Shown: positions 18,301 to 26,858 of the stretch, piece by piece
How positions within the stretch are numbered: the stretch's first letter is position 1
Layout: each line of letters opens with the position of its first letter
From: JANQSS01 sp965249735
Lineage (GTDB): Bacteria > Bacteroidota > Bacteroidia > Chitinophagales > Saprospiraceae
Direction: 5' to 3'
Assembly: GCA_965249735.1 (NCBI GenBank)
Contig: CBDFMS010000024.1
Coordinates: 124,001-188,000, forward strand
Length of the DNA: 64,000 nt
The notes under the pieces: model-generated
What the model was told of the DNA's origin: nothing
What the model saw: only the letters and a program-made list of their open reading frames with translations
Database searches by the model: none
Position numbers and translations under genes: made by a program

Positions 18301-20334
18301 ATCATAGCGGGATGCTCCTCCGAGGGTACCGAACCATAAAGTCCCTTCCTCATCTTCAGCTATACAATTAACCGTGTTGTGACTCAGGCCTTCATTTGTT
18401 GTATAGTGCGTAAAATATTGCCCATCAAATTTACTCAAACCACCTCCATCAGTTCCAAACCATAGATTTCCTTTCTGGTCGAGATAACTACATGAGAGCA
18501 CATCGTGATTAAAACCTTGCGCTGTTGAATAATGCGTGAAATAATTTCCATCAAAGGAATAAAGACCTCCTCCTCTCATTCCAAACCACATCGTACTGTT
18601 CATGTCTTTTTCAATGCACCGAACAACATCATGATTCAATCCCTGACTTTTTCCATATACTAAAATTCGTCGCTCATTGAAATGATAGATACCCGCTCCG
18701 TCAGTGCCAAGCCACAGACCTCTACTTGAGTCCTCATACATCGACCAGATTTTTGATGCAGTTAAACCCTGCTCGACGGAGGTGTTTATATGATTTCCTT
18801 TCGTATATTTTGTCAATCCATTTTCCGTTGAAAACCAGAGATCTTTGTCGGTATTTTCTAAAATGGAATAAACTGAAGGCTGCTTCTCATCTGATGGATC
18901 AATTACATAAGAATTAAAACTGATATCGCTGTACCGGTTTGCTCCACCCGCGGTAATAAACCATATATTTCGTTGACTGTCTTCAAAGATTGATTTAATA
19001 TAATTATCACTCAATCCGTGTTTCGTTGTAAAATAACTAATGGTCTTCCCGTCAAAACGATTGACGCCGTATCCATAAGTGCCGAACCATAAATTTCCTT
19101 TTTTGTCTTCATGAATTGACCAAATCTTATTATGAAGCAAGCCTTGGTTTTTGTTGTAGTGTTCAAAGGATTTTCCGTCGTATTTATCGACGCCTCGGTC
19201 CGTGGCTATCCATATGTTACCCAGTCCATCTTCAATAATAGATGAAACATTGTTGTGGCTGAGGCCATTCCTGGAAGTGATATGATGAAATGTTTTGCCG
19301 TCAAATTGGTAGATCCCATCACCGGTAGTTCCAAACCACAGCATACCCTGTCTGTCTTGCATCATGCAATAAACTGGCTTTTCACCTAATCCTTGTGCCT
19401 CTCCATAATGATAAAAGTGACGTCCATCATACAGACTAATCCCTTTGTCACGATACCCTATCCACATGTCACCATTACTATCTTCAAGCAGTGTCCAGAT
19501 AGGGATATTCTGCAGGCCATTTTTATCAGTATAATGGATGAAGTTTTTGCCGTCATAGCGATTCAACCCTTCTTCTGTTCCGATCCATATATAGCCATCA
19601 CGATCCTCTAGAAGGGAGAAAACCCTGCTATGACTTAATCCTTCAGCTACAGTATAATGAGTAAACGTACTTCCGTCGTATTGGCTTAGACCCTCTAATG
19701 TCCCAAACCATAAGCTCCCTTGCCTGTCCTCAATCATGGACATGACATAAGAAGAAAGTAATCCCCGGTCAACGTCCAGGTATTGGATGTTATGTGTCGC
19801 AGCATCTTTATAATGTGGTGGAAGTGCTGGAACTGCAGGCGTTTGTGTAGCCAATTGAATTGTACCAACGACTTCGATTTCCTTTGGAAGAGCAAAGGTA
19901 TCCTCTCCAGGTGTAAACGACCTAATCGGGGTTTTAAGAGCCGTAATTTTCGGCGGTCCCATGATGCGCTCATTTGATGGGGCCGATTGAACTGAAGGTT
20001 TCTTTGTTAGCCTAATAACCTCAGGCTTCTTCAGGCTATCATGTTCAATTCGAATTCCCTGGATGACGATAGGTTTTCCAGTTGGAATGGTATCGCCATC
20101 TGCATTTATTAACCAAATCTTTTTTGCGACATTGGAATTTTCCGGTGAAACACTTATAGTCTGGTTAGAAGGTTGCTGGCCTTGATCACAAGAACTTAAA
20201 AAAAGGACGAGAGTAAAAAAACATAATGTAACCAGAATACTTGAACCGAATATATTCGTGTCCGTTATTGGTTTGGTTTTGGTTCTCACAACTAATGCTG
20301 CATTTTGCCGATATACGCAATGTATTCCGAGCAA
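15388..20334 (-). CDS. Giant sensor: propeller - Y_Y_Y - histidine kinase - receiver - class III nucleotide cyclase
   Basis: Only non-ATG starts are available: TTG 20334, or GTG near 20289 just before the lipoprotein-like signal FLSSC. Domains in order (residues from 20334): about 14 Reg_prop blades at 190-800 (pattern ED..GN.WFGT..G..RYDG..F.HYT..GL); a Y_Y_Y domain at 840-910; a membrane helix at about 922-945 (VIYVLIGFLALYGYIQW); HisKA with the phospho-His in NTSHELRTPLQG (about 979); HATPase with QILFNLIGNAIKFT and GTGLGLSI; a receiver with DDERINQ and LLDIMMPKMSG (Asp about 1287); and a class III cyclase. The cyclase has the metal Asp in LFSDIRDYT (1400) and in LGDSIMAIF (1444), and the Asn/Arg in DTVNTASRIE. 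A TPR-like tail ends the chain. Periplasmic binding would thus control cyclic nucleotide synthesis. The base-specifying residues look like Gln and Ala, so ATP versus GTP is open. Confidence 0.9.
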   Translation of the reverse strand: MLGIHCVYRQNAALVVRTKTKPITDTNIFGSSILVTLCFFTLVLFLSSCDQGQQPSNQTISVSPENSNVAKKIWLINADGDTIPTGKPIVIQGIRIEHDSLKKPEVIRLTKKPSVQSAPSNERIMGPPKITALKTPIRSFTPGEDTFALPKEIEVVGTIQLATQTPAVPALPPHYKDAATHNIQYLDVDRGLLSSYVMSMIEDRQGSLWFGTLEGLSQYDGSTFTHYTVAEGLSHSRVFSLLEDRDGYIWIGTEEGLNRYDGKNFIHYTDKNGLQNIPIWTLLEDSNGDMWIGYRDKGISLYDGRHFYHYGEAQGLGEKPVYCMMQDRQGMLWFGTTGDGIYQFDGKTFHHITSRNGLSHNNVSSIIEDGLGNIWIATDRGVDKYDGKSFEHYNKNQGLLHNKIWSIHEDKKGNLWFGTYGYGVNRFDGKTISYFTTKHGLSDNYIKSIFEDSQRNIWFITAGGANRYSDISFNSYVIDPSDEKQPSVYSILENTDKDLWFSTENGLTKYTKGNHINTSVEQGLTASKIWSMYEDSSRGLWLGTDGAGIYHFNERRILVYGKSQGLNHDVVRCIEKDMNSTMWFGMRGGGLYSFDGNYFTHYSTAQGFNHDVLSCSYLDQKGNLWFGTDGGGLSKFDGQYFTHYTTNEGLSHNTVNCIAEDEEGTLWFGTLGGASRYDGNSFINYTTADGLSHNWIWSIIPDKKQNIWMSTQKGITLFAPLPQDSFENSDSGQKNYIATTFGKKDGLKRWDFEPSGCLDHENTLWFGSKAGLTYLNLDEFTLSSKPLDVRLNNLQIEQTFIEFNKMDDPDYVRNLPFGPQLKKSYDSIAPFQNYPQSLKLPYNLNHLTFHFNAIDWSAPHKIQYKYFMEGYDDSWSLPKAENKADYRNLSYDTYTFKVKAIGRGQNWSEPLEYCFTIDPPWWFTWWARVIYVLIGFLALYGYIQWRTRVHRKKLQTANRLNKRLQQVDKLKDQFLANTSHELRTPLQGIIGLSESLIGKVKDREQKEDLSMIISSGNRLSHLVNDLLDFSKLKNFDIELLRKPINIRVLTDIVLRNNAPTILNKELKLINAVPESLPPAFADENRLQQILFNLIGNAIKFTEKGQIKVSAKLMETTPGDADQMIQIVVEDSGIGIDEGYKESIFNEFEQGDGSSSRTYAGTGLGLSISKQLVELHGGQMWFESIPGKGSTFFFTLPAGSQELKSIVPIPKEINVVQLDDIPEDQPASDGHTFMEGDVRILIVDDERINQRVLKNHLADQGYHITKAMSGREALNAIENNPAYDLVLLDIMMPKMSGFEVCQEIRKKYLPSELPVIMVTAKNQINDIVQGLSYGANDYLPKPFYKEELLARIHTQLDLHRIFDVAGKFVPNEFLSSINRDRITEVKLGDHTEKEVTVLFSDIRDYTTLSETMTPEQNFRFVNAFNSRMVPIIKQHNGFINQFLGDSIMAIFPDDPKDALRAAIAMQHRLTEYNQKRENDGRQPVKMGLGFHTGHLIMGIIGDKTRMDAATISDTVNTASRIESLTKHYGVTILLSQDSLNKMGDTTEFNFRYLGNVQVKGKKDPVGIFECFDGDFKETKLKKKESADNFKTGLDYFFDREFPEAAAVFSRILKSNPDDRTAHLFLNKSSHLTVKGVPDDWTGVEIMKFK

Positions 20335-20460
20335 TATTCATTGTGGACAAAACAATATGAGAAGGTCGCATATCAGAATATGATCAATCGATATACAGTT
20401 TATTGCCGTCCGTTCGGTACTAAATATACGTAATTATTTACCCCTTAGTGATCTGATGAC

Positions 20461-20877
20461 TTAGTCATCAGATGAGTGAGCCAGTTTTCCACCGAGCCAA
20501 CCCATAGGAATATAGGCCCCAACCAGATCAAGAATGGTAAACCAGGTCGGCCCGCCGAGTATAAATACATTGGCAACTCCTCCCAACAGAAAGAAGGCAC
20601 CAATCCCTAGTGCTATTTTCATATGATGTGAGGCAGCAATTTTGGCAGCGACAAAGGCACCAACTAATGCGCCGGCTGCATGTGCGATAAAGGGAAATAT
20701 AAAATGTTTGGGTTCGAAAAGGTGCATGGAAGCTTTCAAACTTTCCATGTCGGTTACATCAATGCCTTCCGGTGGCGCAATAATTTCACCACTGATCATG
20801 ACAATACCCATATTGACGATCATCCCCACCAGTCCACCAGCAACTACAGCTAAAGCGTTCTTAAAGATCGGATTCAT
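20461..20877 (-). CDS. Small polytopic membrane protein
   Basis: This 138-residue protein has four predicted membrane spans: LAVVAGGLVGMIVNMGIVMI, FIFPFIAHAAGALVGAFVAA, IALGIGAFFLLGGVANVFIL and FTILDLVGAYIPMGWLGG. The small-residue-rich helices (GGLVGM, GALVGAF) suggest tight packing. Homologues are common in Bacteroidota and are annotated as hypothetical; I know of no function. It is monocistronic. A near-consensus -7 element (TATCTTTC on the minus strand) lies about 25 bases upstream. Confidence 0.7.
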   Translation of the reverse strand: MNPIFKNALAVVAGGLVGMIVNMGIVMISGEIIAPPEGIDVTDMESLKASMHLFEPKHFIFPFIAHAAGALVGAFVAAKIAASHHMKIALGIGAFFLLGGVANVFILGGPTWFTILDLVGAYIPMGWLGGKLAHSSDD

Positions 20878-21037
20878 AATTCGAATTGTTTTATTTATAT
20901 CGAAAGATAGGAAATAAGGATAAAATTTCGAATTAATCTATTTTGATGCACGCTTAATACGACATATCTCATCGGAGATGTTATACCAAATCGTTTGATT
21001 AATTAACCTATTTTTACGAATAATAAAAGTATGAATG

Positions 21038-22102
21038 TCAGGATTTAAACTCGAGCAATCTATTCGTTACATACGAGTCAAACTTTTCTTTTTCATCGAA
21101 TAAAAAAGCCACATCAATCGGCAACACAAAAAGAGGGAGTTTTTTTTCGATTAAATAGTTTTTGTGTTTTAGAAGGCGAACAGCATCTTTTTCAGTACAA
21201 ATAATTACTTTTCGCTCCCCATCTAATTCGCGATACATAAGTTCGAGTTGTCCAATGTCCCGATCCGAAAAATAATGATGGTCCTGAAAGGCCAGGCTAT
21301 GTACTTCGTCAACTTGTTCTGTAAGATAATCGAGCAAATAGGCGGTACTGGCTAGTGCGCTGATTAATATAATCTTGGTGTCAGGATCAAGGTTGAGCCG
21401 GTAGCGATTATTGAGCAGAAAATAAGGTTTCGTATAAACGTACTTAGTGAAAAAAACGGGTCTGTCGCCGACATGGAGCTCTTCAATTAACCGGTTTCTA
21501 TCTTCTTGACTAACCTCGTCTGGACACTTTGTTACCAGGATGACATCAGCTCGTTTATGCGAAGAAGGCCATTCACGAAGTCGGCCGCTGGGAATCATCC
21601 AATCTTTGGAATAAGGTGTGTCGTAGCAAGTCAGCAGCATATTAATATAGGGTTCGACGGATCGATGTTGGAAAGCATCATCCAGAATAATTGCCTTGGT
21701 GTCTGGCGCCTGACCCATTAACTTGGGGACGCCTGTGGCGCGATCTTCGCTCACACTGACCACCAATTCAGGAAATTTATATTTGAGTAAAAGTGGTTCA
21801 TCACCGGCTGTCTCTGCTTTGTCACGTGTATGAACCAATCGAAATCCATGTGATTTTCGACCATAACCCCTGCTCATCGTAGCTACTTTTATATAGGGAC
21901 TCAACAAACGAAGTAGATAGGCGGTGTGTGGCGTTTTTCCTGTCCCTCCGACGCTGAGATTGCCTAGGCTAATGACAGGAATATTAAAACGGACGGACTT
22001 GAGAATGCCTTGCTGATAGAAAAAATTCCGCAAGGCTATGATAGCGCCATAGACCAGCGAAACTGGAAAAAACAAGATGCGGGCAAACATATTATCAGCC
22101 AT
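21038..22102 (-). CDS. lpxK: Tetraacyldisaccharide 4'-kinase
   Basis: LpxK phosphorylates the 4' position of the lipid A disaccharide at the inner membrane. The frame opens at a GTG at 22153, but ATG 22102 (MADNMFARILFFPVSLVYG) gives the normal N-terminal membrane helix and a family-length protein of 354 residues. The Walker A loop is GNLSVGGTGKTP, followed by SRGYGRK and GDEPLLLKYKFPELVVSV. The Walker B-like ILDDAFQHRSV carries the DDxFQH signature. The C-terminal part has FQDHHYFSDRDI and ICTEKDAVRL, both typical. It is the last gene of a probable folA-DUF2851-lpxK run. Confidence 0.93.
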   Translation of the reverse strand: MADNMFARILFFPVSLVYGAIIALRNFFYQQGILKSVRFNIPVISLGNLSVGGTGKTPHTAYLLRLLSPYIKVATMSRGYGRKSHGFRLVHTRDKAETAGDEPLLLKYKFPELVVSVSEDRATGVPKLMGQAPDTKAIILDDAFQHRSVEPYINMLLTCYDTPYSKDWMIPSGRLREWPSSHKRADVILVTKCPDEVSQEDRNRLIEELHVGDRPVFFTKYVYTKPYFLLNNRYRLNLDPDTKIILISALASTAYLLDYLTEQVDEVHSLAFQDHHYFSDRDIGQLELMYRELDGERKVIICTEKDAVRLLKHKNYLIEKKLPLFVLPIDVAFLFDEKEKFDSYVTNRLLEFKS

Positions 22103-22264
22103 AGGGGAAAGATAGGAATAATTGATTCGCGGATATCGAATGCCTGCGGCCACAAAATGTTCATCAGGTTGGGCAAATTAACATATTGCCTATAGAAGAT
22201 ATCGATGCTTTTTGGGCTGCCTTTTGATGGCATAGGATGGCCCTCCCGGTAATTCTATTTGCGC

Positions 22265-23602
22265 TTAGTTTTTCGTCCTAACGGCCTTATTGCCAACCTG
22301 ACATTCCAGACATCTTTTTTGAGAACAATAGTGTCGAAAAGTGTGAAGCAAAGCTTGACTTTCACCGGCACAACGGGAAATAACACCGGCCTTTGAAAAT
22401 TCTTTGATAACAGCGTTTTTTTCACCAGGCAGGATGTACAAAAAATTTATTGCACGTTCCATTAATTCGTCTCGTCGTTGTTCTTGTCCATAGGCATATA
22501 ACACGGGTATACAATAATTTATAATCAACAGGTCAACTGAGTGTTTGCTCATTTTTATATGCGCTTTGTCTACCCGTTTATTTAATACATAATGGGTCTT
22601 CCAAAAATCAGGCAGGTCAATTATAAATAAATCACGCAACTGATTGATATTGTCAGCCTCTAAGATTCTTCGAAGAAATGAAGGTGAATTAAATAATATT
22701 TCCGCCAGTTGAGCAATCCGCACAGTCGGAAAGTTCGGTGGTCGTGCTCCTTTAAAATTCCACTTGATAAATACACGCGAAGGAAAAGCGTATTTAGTTT
22801 TTAAAAAATTATATGTCTCTTTTAGAAGTTGTGGATAGTCATATTTTGAATCCTCAAGCAACAATCCCGCACGGCCAAATAATAAAGCCTGTAATGTTGT
22901 TTTGTCATGCATGACTTTACGAATACTTCGGTACGTAATATGACGGGCTAATTCTTCCAGTGCCTCTCCATTGGCGTGAAAGCCCATGCTGCGAAAAAGT
23001 AATTCGAGGGCTACTTGTTCCCAATCACCATGAAGCTGATGCAACCGGTGATTTATTTTTTTAATCTTATACTCGAGTTGTTCGATGAGTTGTCGTTCCT
23101 TCCATGCATTTAACCAGAATGTTGAGAGATTGCCGATGACATGCGCACATGGGATGCGATGTTTTGACAGGACGAGATTTTGCGCCTGACAAATCAGATC
23201 AGGGTCGATTCTATCCTTAAGTTCGAGTGTGGTGATCGGATTTAAATGTATATCGGTAACGGGCCGATCGTCTTCCAGCACGACGTGAAGAATGACCTGA
23301 TCATATGCGGGATCGACCTGATGGTGATGTTTGTACCAATCCGAACTCCGCACATGAAGTTCAATATGTCCGGCCCATATGACGCCATTGTATTCGATTT
23401 TGCCATCCAGAAAATCCGGCCCGGCGTTATGATTGTGGAAGCCCCAGTCTAGAATTTTTATTGGCTTTCCTTCTGTTGACAGGATTTGGTTGAAGGGAAA
23501 GTTCTTGGTTTTCCATACGTAATGAAGAAAAGCTTCATTAATCGCGTATGCGTTCGTAGGTGCAAAAGGTATAGGCGTAGTCGTTTTTGTCATCGGCTTC
23601 AT
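22265..23602 (-). CDS. DUF2851 family protein
   Basis: This 445-residue cytoplasmic protein belongs to DUF2851, a Bacteroidota family of unknown function. The conserved N-terminal block is INEAFLHYVWKTKNF, then ILDWGFHNHNAGPDFLDGKIEYNG, WAGHIELHVRSSDWYKHHH and YDQVILHVVLEDDRPV. The His/Asp/Glu-rich motifs recall PD-(D/E)XK-like active sites, though this has not been shown. A helical middle follows, and the C-terminus has a Cys pattern (HYCSQKRCLECQVG) that may bind metal. Its start lies inside folA (65-base overlap). The conserved INEAFLHYVWK begins close to the folA stop, and no later ATG, GTG or TTG precedes it, so the overlap is probably genuine. Confidence 0.85.
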   Translation of the reverse strand: MKPMTKTTTPIPFAPTNAYAINEAFLHYVWKTKNFPFNQILSTEGKPIKILDWGFHNHNAGPDFLDGKIEYNGVIWAGHIELHVRSSDWYKHHHQVDPAYDQVILHVVLEDDRPVTDIHLNPITTLELKDRIDPDLICQAQNLVLSKHRIPCAHVIGNLSTFWLNAWKERQLIEQLEYKIKKINHRLHQLHGDWEQVALELLFRSMGFHANGEALEELARHITYRSIRKVMHDKTTLQALLFGRAGLLLEDSKYDYPQLLKETYNFLKTKYAFPSRVFIKWNFKGARPPNFPTVRIAQLAEILFNSPSFLRRILEADNINQLRDLFIIDLPDFWKTHYVLNKRVDKAHIKMSKHSVDLLIINYCIPVLYAYGQEQRRDELMERAINFLYILPGEKNAVIKEFSKAGVISRCAGESQALLHTFRHYCSQKRCLECQVGNKAVRTKN

Positions 23603-24035
23603 GCTTAATTTCCGAAGTCAACTTCCATTGAGAAGGAAGTATCTCTGGAAAGTAAGTGTCTCCAACAACCGAAACATCCACACGCGTGAGGTAAATTTTA
23701 TCAAAATAATCCAGGGCCGTCCTATAAACCTGAGCCCCTCCGATGACGAATACCTCCTCTTCGCCTGCCTCATAAGCAATCTCCAAGGCTTCATATACTG
23801 AATGTGCGACATAGATGCCATCGGCCACAAAAAACGGATCACGGGTCAGCACAACATTGGAACGTTTCGGGAGGGGTCTGCCAATAGAATAGAATGTGTT
23901 TTTGCCCATGATCACATGATGATCCAAGGTCTTACGTTTGAAATATTTCAAATCTGCCGGCAAATGCCATGGTAACATGTTGTCATTTCCTATGACTCCA
24001 TCTATACTGACTGCAACTATGGCACTAACGATCAT
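23538..24035 (-). CDS. folA: Dihydrofolate reductase
   Basis: This 165-residue enzyme reduces dihydrofolate to tetrahydrofolate with NADPH. Family motifs are SAIVAVSIDGVIGNDNMLPWHLPADLKYF (broken here by no gaps), with Trp and the catalytic acid Asp in HLPADLKYFK, then VIMGKNTFYSIGRPLP, NVVLTRD and VFVIGGAQVY. It is divergent from the M28-like gene, with start codons only 45 bases apart. It overlaps the downstream DUF2851 gene by 65 bases. Confidence 0.95.
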   Translation of the reverse strand: MIVSAIVAVSIDGVIGNDNMLPWHLPADLKYFKRKTLDHHVIMGKNTFYSIGRPLPKRSNVVLTRDPFFVADGIYVAHSVYEALEIAYEAGEEEVFVIGGAQVYRTALDYFDKIYLTRVDVSVVGDTYFPEILPSQWKLTSEIKHEADDKNDYAYTFCTYERIRD

Positions 24036-24042
24036 TTTAAAC

Positions 24043-24050
24043 TATTTTTG
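24043..24050 (+). promoter_or_regulatory. -7 element of the M28-like gene
   Basis: TATTTTTG is an exact TAnnTTTG match in the short gap between divergent folA and the M28-like gene. It places the transcription start near 24056, ahead of ATG 24081, and so supports that start over the upstream in-frame TTG and ATG. Confidence 0.5.
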
Positions 24051-24080
24051 CGCTCCATGTCCACAAAAGTGCACAACTCA

Positions 24081-25046
24081 ATGAACATAAAATACTTTTT
24101 CTTCTTCTTATTTTTTGCCTTGGTGATCTCGTGTAAGCAGGATAAGCAAAAAGTGCCTCAAGAAAATATCAAGGTAAAAATTCCGGCTTTTAATGGCCAG
24201 TCAGCGTATGATCTCGTAAAGGCTCAGGTTGATATGGGGCCTAGAAATCCCGGGAGTCAAGCTTCCAAAAAAGCAATTAAATGGATGAGCAATCAACTCA
24301 AATCCAATGGATGGGAAGTGAGCAAGCAAGAATTTGAAGCAAGTCTGTATACGGGAGAAAAAGTCCAGGGTGTAAATATCATTGGCCAGTACAATCCACA
24401 GGTAAAAGAGCGCGTCATGTTGTGCGCCCACTGGGATAGCCGCATGATTGCTGATAAAGACAGTGTTAGAATGGATGAGCCTATTCCCGGCGCAAATGAC
24501 GGCGCAAGTGGTGTAGGCGTATTATTGGAAATTGCACGCGTGATTGACCAGAATCCGATCCCGATGGGTGTTGATATTATTTTCTTTGATCTCGAAGATC
24601 AGGGAGCCGATGGTGGCGGAAAAGATTATTCGTGGGGCCTGGGTTCTCAGTTTTGGGCCAGGAATTTGCATGAAAAACCATATCAAATTAAATATGGCAT
24701 CCTGCTGGATATGGTGGGTGAAAAGAATGCACAATTTCCAAAGGAAGGATTCTCCATGAAAGTAGCTCCGGGATTAGTCAACCAGGTTTGGCGCGTAGCT
24801 AAATTGCTTAAAAAAGACAATTATTTCGTGAACAGGAATATTGGATATATCACGGATGACCATCGCTTCATCATTGAATATGCGCGACTTCCGGTAATTG
24901 ACATCATCGGTTATCGTGAGGATGGCTTCATGCAAGCGCATCACACGCATGCAGACGATATGAGTAGTATTGATAAGAATACACTTAGTGCCGTAGGACA
25001 GGTGGTCCTCACAAACCTGTATAAGGAAAGTAATAAGGAATTTTAA
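24081..25046 (+). CDS. M28-family lipoprotein (glutaminyl-peptide cyclotransferase-like)
   Basis: ATG 24081 gives a standard lipoprotein signal (YFFFFLFFALVISC, Cys about 18); the frame is open from 24048, but the extra residues would precede the signal. The mature part is a zinc peptidase-like fold. The zinc ligands are visible: His in LCAHWDSR, Asp in GANDGASGVG, Glu in IFFDLEDQG and a late His in AHHTHADDMS; another Asp is in LLDMVGEKN. The combination AHWDSR...PIPGANDGAS resembles bacterial and animal glutaminyl cyclases within M28. It may therefore cyclise N-terminal Gln or act as an aminopeptidase. It is monocistronic. Confidence 0.85.
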   Translation: MNIKYFFFFLFFALVISCKQDKQKVPQENIKVKIPAFNGQSAYDLVKAQVDMGPRNPGSQASKKAIKWMSNQLKSNGWEVSKQEFEASLYTGEKVQGVNIIGQYNPQVKERVMLCAHWDSRMIADKDSVRMDEPIPGANDGASGVGVLLEIARVIDQNPIPMGVDIIFFDLEDQGADGGGKDYSWGLGSQFWARNLHEKPYQIKYGILLDMVGEKNAQFPKEGFSMKVAPGLVNQVWRVAKLLKKDNYFVNRNIGYITDDHRFIIEYARLPVIDIIGYREDGFMQAHHTHADDMSSIDKNTLSAVGQVVLTNLYKESNKEF

Positions 25047-25113
25047 AAAATAAATTCAACTGAGGTTTGTGAATATTGATAATTCGAACGACTAATTACT
25101 GTTCTTGTACCTT

Positions 25114-25656
25114 TTATATCGACTTCTCGTAAGCTTCACCTAACCACCTTTTTAGCTCCTCATCAATTTCATCTATCGTTGATATGCGCACCCGATGTGT
25201 GCACATCGTTCCAAAAGGCCCGGAGTTTTCAAGTCGTTCGGTTAGTTCTTTTCCAACGAGTTTGAAGCCAAGGTCTATTCTGGTTTTAGTAGCGGGCTTA
25301 ATTAAAGCAAATTGTCTTTTTCTGATGAGGCTAACACTTGATTTTTTTGGCGTTACGATTACATCAGAACCAAAGTCTTTAACTACATCAATGATGGCCT
25401 GATAAATCGGCATAAGGTGTTCTTTACCTTGATATTGATTTTTTACAAGATCTTCGGGTGCTTCATTTTTATCCTTCGATAGGGTAACGATTGTATTTGC
25501 AAAGCCGTGTGTTACCGCGTGCTCTGATTTAAGAAATTTAACTGCTTCGGAATGTTTATCAAATGATTTTGTGGCCAGTAATTTTTTCCATTCGTCAAGG
25601 GACTTGCCTGTTTTTTCAGGCATATTATCAATCATTGTTTTTAGTGCTTTGTCCAT
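25114..25656 (-). CDS. DUF4287 / DUF5655 domain protein
   Basis: This 180-residue cytoplasmic protein has two parts. Residues about 1-65 resemble DUF4287 (MIDNMPEKTGKSLDEWKKLL, FLKSEHAVTHGFANTIV). Residues about 70-175 resemble DUF5655 (YQAIIDVVKDFGSDVIVTPKKSSVSLIRKRQFALIKPATKTRIDLGF and RVRISTIDEIDEELKRWLGEAY, split over the domain). The fusion is common in stand-alone soil and marine bacterial genes, and its function is unknown. It is followed by a flavin reductase gene transcribed toward it, 48 bases away. Confidence 0.8.
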   Translation of the reverse strand: MDKALKTMIDNMPEKTGKSLDEWKKLLATKSFDKHSEAVKFLKSEHAVTHGFANTIVTLSKDKNEAPEDLVKNQYQGKEHLMPIYQAIIDVVKDFGSDVIVTPKKSSVSLIRKRQFALIKPATKTRIDLGFKLVGKELTERLENSGPFGTMCTHRVRISTIDEIDEELKRWLGEAYEKSI

Positions 25657-25704
25657 TCCGTTGTATTTATTGGTTACAACTTATTGTCGTCAAGCCGAGT
25701 GGGG

Positions 25705-26760
25705 TCATTCCATTTTTAGCTTAATATCTGCGGTATTCGGGAAGGCTTGACAAGTGAGTATCCAGCCATTTTCGATGTCATCTGCTTCCAGTGCCGGATG
25801 TGACTGCATGTCTACTTCACCTTCCTGCAATTTTACGGCACAGGTCCCGCAATTTCCCGATTCACACGCAAAAGGAGCAGAAGCCATGTTGGCCTTCAGT
25901 GTGTCAAGTATGGTTTGGTTCATGTTTCCCTCCATGTTTACCAAAGAATGATGGAGGCTGATCTGAACCGGTTGATCAGGACGTTCTACCGTCTTGTTCG
26001 GAGCTTTAGATAAATATTGTTCACAATGAATATTTAAATCGGAAATACCTGACTGTTGTAATGCTGTTTTAATCAAATCATTTTGATCCTGTGCAGCACA
26101 GATAAAATAGTTGGCTTGTTGAGCGTCTTCCGGGTTGGCTTTTAGAAAAGCATCGATTCGCTTTTTATTGATTTTACCTTTTTCACCCACCCATGGTTTT
26201 ATACTTGGTAATATACCAGGACTAGATAAAGAATATATAATCGTAAGTCGATTGGAATATTCGCGTTGTAAAATAGCCAGTTCATTGTAATATAAAATAC
26301 TGTCTCGATCTTTGCATTCATAATACAGATAAACGCGACTTACAATTTCAGCATGTAGAACCGATTTTAAAATAGAATATATTGGGGCAATTCCCATTCC
26401 GACTGCAAATAAAAAATATGTCTGACTTTGTTCAGAATTAATGTCTGCATAGAAAAACCCCTGTGCTTCAGAAACTTCAATCTCAGTTCCTTCATCAGCA
26501 TGTTCGAAAATATATCCGGAAAGCTTTCCTCCTTTTACTTCATTGATGGCGAGACTTGGTTGCTCGTTTGTAAAGGGAGAACTCGTCAAAGCATAGGGTC
26601 GTCTTATTTCTTCACCACCGTCAAAAAAACGTAAGATTACATGTTGACCGGGATAATATTGCAATTCTGCGTTGTCATCCGATGATCGAATGAAAGAAAA
26701 AGTCATGACGTCCTTAATCGGATGTTCTATGTTAGTTATTCTTGCCTTATGGAATATCAT
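25705..26760 (-). CDS. Ferredoxin--NAD(P)H oxidoreductase with C-terminal 2Fe-2S domain (PaaE-like)
   Basis: The start is ATG 26760; the frame is open from a GTG at 26778. The 351-residue protein has an FAD-binding barrel with RRPYALTSSPF, then an NAD(P)-binding lobe with FAVGMGIAPIYSILKSVL. The C-terminal plant-type ferredoxin domain carries the cluster motif CESGNCGTC and a final Cys in ILTCQ (spacing C-x4-C-x2-C-x29-C). The architecture matches the reductase subunits of phenylacetyl-CoA epoxidase and related oxygenases. No oxygenase gene is nearby, so it may supply electrons to a partner encoded elsewhere. Confidence 0.9.
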   Translation of the reverse strand: MIFHKARITNIEHPIKDVMTFSFIRSSDDNAELQYYPGQHVILRFFDGGEEIRRPYALTSSPFTNEQPSLAINEVKGGKLSGYIFEHADEGTEIEVSEAQGFFYADINSEQSQTYFLFAVGMGIAPIYSILKSVLHAEIVSRVYLYYECKDRDSILYYNELAILQREYSNRLTIIYSLSSPGILPSIKPWVGEKGKINKKRIDAFLKANPEDAQQANYFICAAQDQNDLIKTALQQSGISDLNIHCEQYLSKAPNKTVERPDQPVQISLHHSLVNMEGNMNQTILDTLKANMASAPFACESGNCGTCAVKLQEGEVDMQSHPALEADDIENGWILTCQAFPNTADIKLKME

Positions 26761-26858
26761 AGGTGTACACAGGTTCACATGTGAATAAATATGCGATTAA
26801 AATTTGACTCATGAAAATAGGCGACCGTAATTTGGTATAATATCATTGGAATTACAAT

